From positions 12,833,534 through 12,897,533 of the forward strand of contig NC_065422.1 of assembly GCF_024362695.1 (NCBI RefSeq): a stretch of DNA of 64,000 nt. Direction: 5' to 3'. Shown in pieces: positions 61,300 to 64,000 of this stretch (position 1 is the first letter of the stretch; every line of letters begins with the position of its first letter). The position numbers and the translations under genes are program-made. Source of the DNA: Pectinophora gossypiella (Eukaryota > Arthropoda > Insecta > Lepidoptera > Gelechiidae). Under the pieces are notes generated by a model. That model was not told the origin of the DNA. It ran no database searches and was given only the letters and a program-made list of their open reading frames with translations.

Positions 61300-61514
61300 C
61301 TATAAATATTAAGAAACGTGTCATGTTTGGTGGTGGTGATTAGTGCATGCAGTATTATATTGTTTAGGAGTTATAACAGTATTGTTTAAGAATTTATAGG
61401 CAGATGAAAAGCAGTAAAAAATTGGAAAGAGGCAAACCTAGTCAAATGAGACATTTACTTCCTTTAATGAGATATTTTCTTTTGATACGTAAATCTTTAA
61501 AAGTGAGCATTTTT

Positions 61515-61580
61515 ACCCTCCGGTTGATTGAGGGGAGGGCTGTGCCCAGCATTGGGACGTATATAGGCAGTTTATGATTT
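61515..61580 (+). mobile_element. SINE family S2 tail
   Basis: CCCTCCGGTTGATTGAGGGG and GCTGTGCCCAGCATTGGGAC, then TATATAGGCAGTTTATG, in the GLYR1 intron upstream of 61299. Confidence 0.65.
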
Positions 61581-61834
61581 TATGATTATGATGTCATCTA
61601 TAAACGTGGTCAAAAATCATCATCATCTTAGACTGGCTTCTACTTCTAGATTAGCTTTTTACAATTTATCTTTGATTCAGTATCTAAGCAACTATGATAT
61701 AAAAATTGCATTTGAAAAAAGTTCCAAATGATAGCTAAAAATGTTGTATTACTTTAACGTTTCGACGTTGGAGGTTCAGTAGATATTAAAAAAAAGAAAA
61801 GAACACATTACGATTTATGTCTAATCTAAACATC

Positions 61835-61965
61835 CCCCCAGCATTATGCCGTTTTTCACAGGGTCCGCTTACCTAACCTGAAGATTTGACAGGTCCGGTT
61901 TTTTACAGAAGCGACTGCCTGTCTGTCAATACAGGTTAGGTCACATACCTCCGAAAATGCATTTA
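61835..61965 (-). mobile_element. SINE family S4, partial
   Basis: GCCGTTTTTCACAGGGTCCG through CATACCTCCGAAAATGCATT matches the body of the 1155 copy. The head is missing. Confidence 0.7.
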
Positions 61966-62238
61966 CTATATTATATATATCTAAACATGCGTCTGCTTGG
62001 AACAAGCAAGCTGCAAGGTAGCACAAATTCTACTCAAATAATAACTAGTTGTTTTGGAAGGCAAGCGATTTGCGCCGCGGTGCGAATCGACTAATAATAT
62101 AAAAAAAGTTTTATGCACACAAAGGTTTAAATATAGCTGTTGCAAATCAACAGTCCATATACAGTATAATGTACGTTTGTCATTATATAACATAAACTCT
62201 CGCCTATATTCCCAATTGGACCGGTCAGAAGCACATGC

Positions 62239-62392
62239 TTAAAAAGGCCACATGAAGCAATCCATCTAAAAGCAATATTGCTATTTGTTTTGTTTGTTGA
62301 CATTGCGCACTTACTTCTTTAAGCGTAACTGTAAAATGGCAATATTGCTTTTAGATGAATTGCTTCGATTCCTTTTAACCCACCAGACTAGC
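62239..62392. mobile_element. palindromic MITE, second copy of the 4819 family
   Basis: It starts TTAAAAAGGCCACATGAAGC and ends GAATTGCTTCGATTCCTTTT. The inner GCAATATTGCT motif and the TTTGTTGACATTGCGCACTT core match the 4819-4974 element. Confidence 0.7.
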
Positions 62393-62399
62393 TTCTATT

Positions 62400-63040
62400 G
62401 GTAGATTAGCATTTTATAATTTATCTTTGACCTAGTTATCAACCCTGTTGTATACTTAAAGGTACAAAAATAATAATTAATGTTGATTGACTACATAGTG
62501 CTGCTGATACCTGTACACACCATCTGATTTTATTTTAAGTTATACCTGTCATTTTCTTATCCGCTGAAAGAGTCACGGGTAATCGACAGGCATAAAGTTT
62601 ATGGAGCACACGTAAATTTTAGGCAGAAATTTATAAATCCCTTCCAAAGTTTTATATTGGCCAATAACCCGACAGAATTAAGTAGACAGCACACGCCAAA
62701 CGGGTTCCATATGAGTAATAAGAAAATGACAGGTATAACTTAAAATAAAATTAGGGTGTCTGCAGGAATCGGGGCCATTCTCATACCTTCTGTTTATATC
62801 CTGAGTATGTCTGGAATAGGGACATGCATGTACATACAAAATGTATCTTTTTATGTACAATGTTACGTTCACATAGGTACCTAATTATTTTTTTCACCGG
62901 TTTGCCTTTATCGCCATTTGTGTCTAAGATTGAGAGTGAAAGACATAGATAATTACAAAGTCTGTATGTGTTCTTTACTTATTTTTCGAGCCTGCCCAGT
63001 CATATGCTGACGTCTTGCTTGCTCAATATCCTGAGGTCGA
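62400..63040. other. intronic or flanking DNA, no feature seen
   Basis: No GLYR1 PWWP exon is visible here or up to 64000. Two short matching segments (CCTGTCATTTTCTTAT at 62546 and its complement ATAAGAAAATGACAGG at 62718) hint at a decayed inverted-repeat element. Confidence 0.45.
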
Positions 63041-63044
63041 CAAC

Positions 63045-63344
63045 CTGTGTGGTCTAATGCTTAGAGCCTTGAGCTCACCATCCGGGTTCGATTCCCGATG
63101 GGGACATTGTCGAAATCACTTTGTGAAACTGTTCTTTATTTGGTAAGGACATTGCAGGCTTGACTCACCTGATTGTCCGAAAAAGTAAGATGATTCCCTG
63201 CTTCGTCGGGCACGTTAAACAGTTGGTCCCGGCTATTAGCCCTAAAAACACCTCTACCAACCCGCAGTGAAGCATCGTGGTGGAGTATGCTCCATACCCC
63301 CTCCGGTTGATTGAGGGGAAGCCTGTGCCCAGCCGCGAGACGTA
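63045..63344 (+). mobile_element. SINE family S2, full length
   Basis: A box TGTGTGGTCTAATGCTTAGA and B box GGTTCGATTCC at 63084-63094. Body GGACATTGCAGGCTTGACTC; tail GTATGCTCCATACCCCCTCC and GGGGAAGCCTGTGCCCAGC. It is tail-to-tail with the S3 copy that follows. Confidence 0.8.
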
Positions 63345-63632
63345 TCATCATCATCAGCCCATTAACTTCCCCACTGCTGGGGCACGGGCCTTCCCTATGG
63401 ATGGATAGGGAGATCGGGCCTTAAACCATCACGCGGGCCCAGTGCGGATTGATGGTTATTAACGACTGCTAATACAGCCGGGACCAACGGCTTAACGTGC
63501 CTTCCGAAGCACGGAGGAGCTCGAGATAAAAACTTTTTTTTTTGGTCACCCATCCTATGACCGGCCTTTGCGAAAGTTGCTTTACTTCAACAATCGCAGA
63601 CCGAGCGCGTTAACCGCTGCGCCACCGATATA
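63345..63632 (-). mobile_element. SINE family S3, full length
   Basis: Minus orientation: tail ATCATCATCAGCCCATTAAC, body as in the copy at 21665, tRNA-like head at 63570-63632 (GAGCGCGTTAACCGCTGCGC CACCGA). Confidence 0.8.
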
Positions 63633-64000
63633 TATATAGGCTGTTTATGTTTAATGTTGTGTCGACTTTTTAAGTTGAGTGTCTTAATAATCTTATTTGC
63701 TTTATGATATCATTTATTGTACGTTTTAGTGTACGTAAGTACAATAAAAGTGTGTTAAATAAATAAATTACACTAGCAGACCAATCTTTCGTTATCTTTT
63801 TTACTACAAATTCACCCCTCAACATTTTAAGTTCCATAAAACCTACACTTCTCGTAAGGCTTTAAAGCTACAATTTTTAACCTGCATGCATTTACCATCA
63901 CTCAAACATAGCGCAAACATCAAACGAGCTGTCTTATCAAACGGGGAAAAAATCAATTAAGGTAAGAGATATATTAACACACAACAACAACATCACGCCT

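Noticed and set aside
63045..63110. second tRNA gene-like sequence
   Set aside because: Head of the S2 SINE; same argument.
1..64000. CRISPR arrays, operons, ribosome binding sites, rRNA
   Set aside because: No regular short direct repeats with spacers and no rRNA-like sequence; spliced genes and SINEs show eukaryotic nuclear DNA.

Overview
This window looks like nuclear DNA of a moth or butterfly (Lepidoptera). It is AT-rich, its genes are split by GT-AG introns, and it is dense in short retroposons of kinds common in lepidopteran genomes: tRNA-headed SINEs, RTE- and Jockey-like LINE 3' ends, hAT-like and palindromic MITEs, and a two-gene Harbinger. Species cannot be named from the sequence. 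No bacterial, organellar or CRISPR features are present.

Two host genes are well supported. (1) A minus-strand homologue of GLYR1/N-PAC (fly Ndf), a nucleosome-binding protein with a beta-hydroxyacid-dehydrogenase fold. Seven exons lie between 61299 and 2969. They encode about 375 residues from the Ser/Lys-rich linker to the stop; the N-terminal PWWP exons must lie beyond the right edge. One intron, 60359 to 10313, is about 50 kb long. (2) Inside that intron, on the plus strand, lies a complete four-coding-exon gene (48984-52211) for a 923-residue LRR-Ig single-pass membrane protein. Its cytoplasmic domain carries ten near-perfect 11-residue repeats. Its TAG stop is followed in frame by 34 codons that look coding.

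Layout: 1-2110 has scattered SINE remnants. 2112-10312 holds the last five GLYR1 exons, with MITEs and LINE ends packed into the introns and a 29-bp hairpin over the stop codon. 10313-43050 is intron: single-copy AT-rich DNA with scattered SINE, LINE and MITE copies and a CpG-rich patch near 10.5 kb. 43055-45725 is a large inverted repeat with arms of about 1.1 kb, each made of two diverged units. 47270-53060 is the nested LRR-Ig locus with a GC-rich promoter-like block, coding exons and 3'UTR. 57281-60166 is a full-length Harbinger with intact ends and TAA target duplications, encoding a DDE transposase and a MADF/BESS protein, each broken once. 60360-61299 holds two upstream GLYR1 exons. 61300-64000 is again SINE/MITE-rich intron.

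The two host genes probably act independently: one is a chromatin/transcription-elongation factor, the other a neuronal-type surface receptor. Their overlap means that transcription of GLYR1 crosses the LRR-Ig gene, the Harbinger and the large inverted repeat in antisense. All boundaries come from reading the sequence; family assignments are recalled from known protein families and were not searched.
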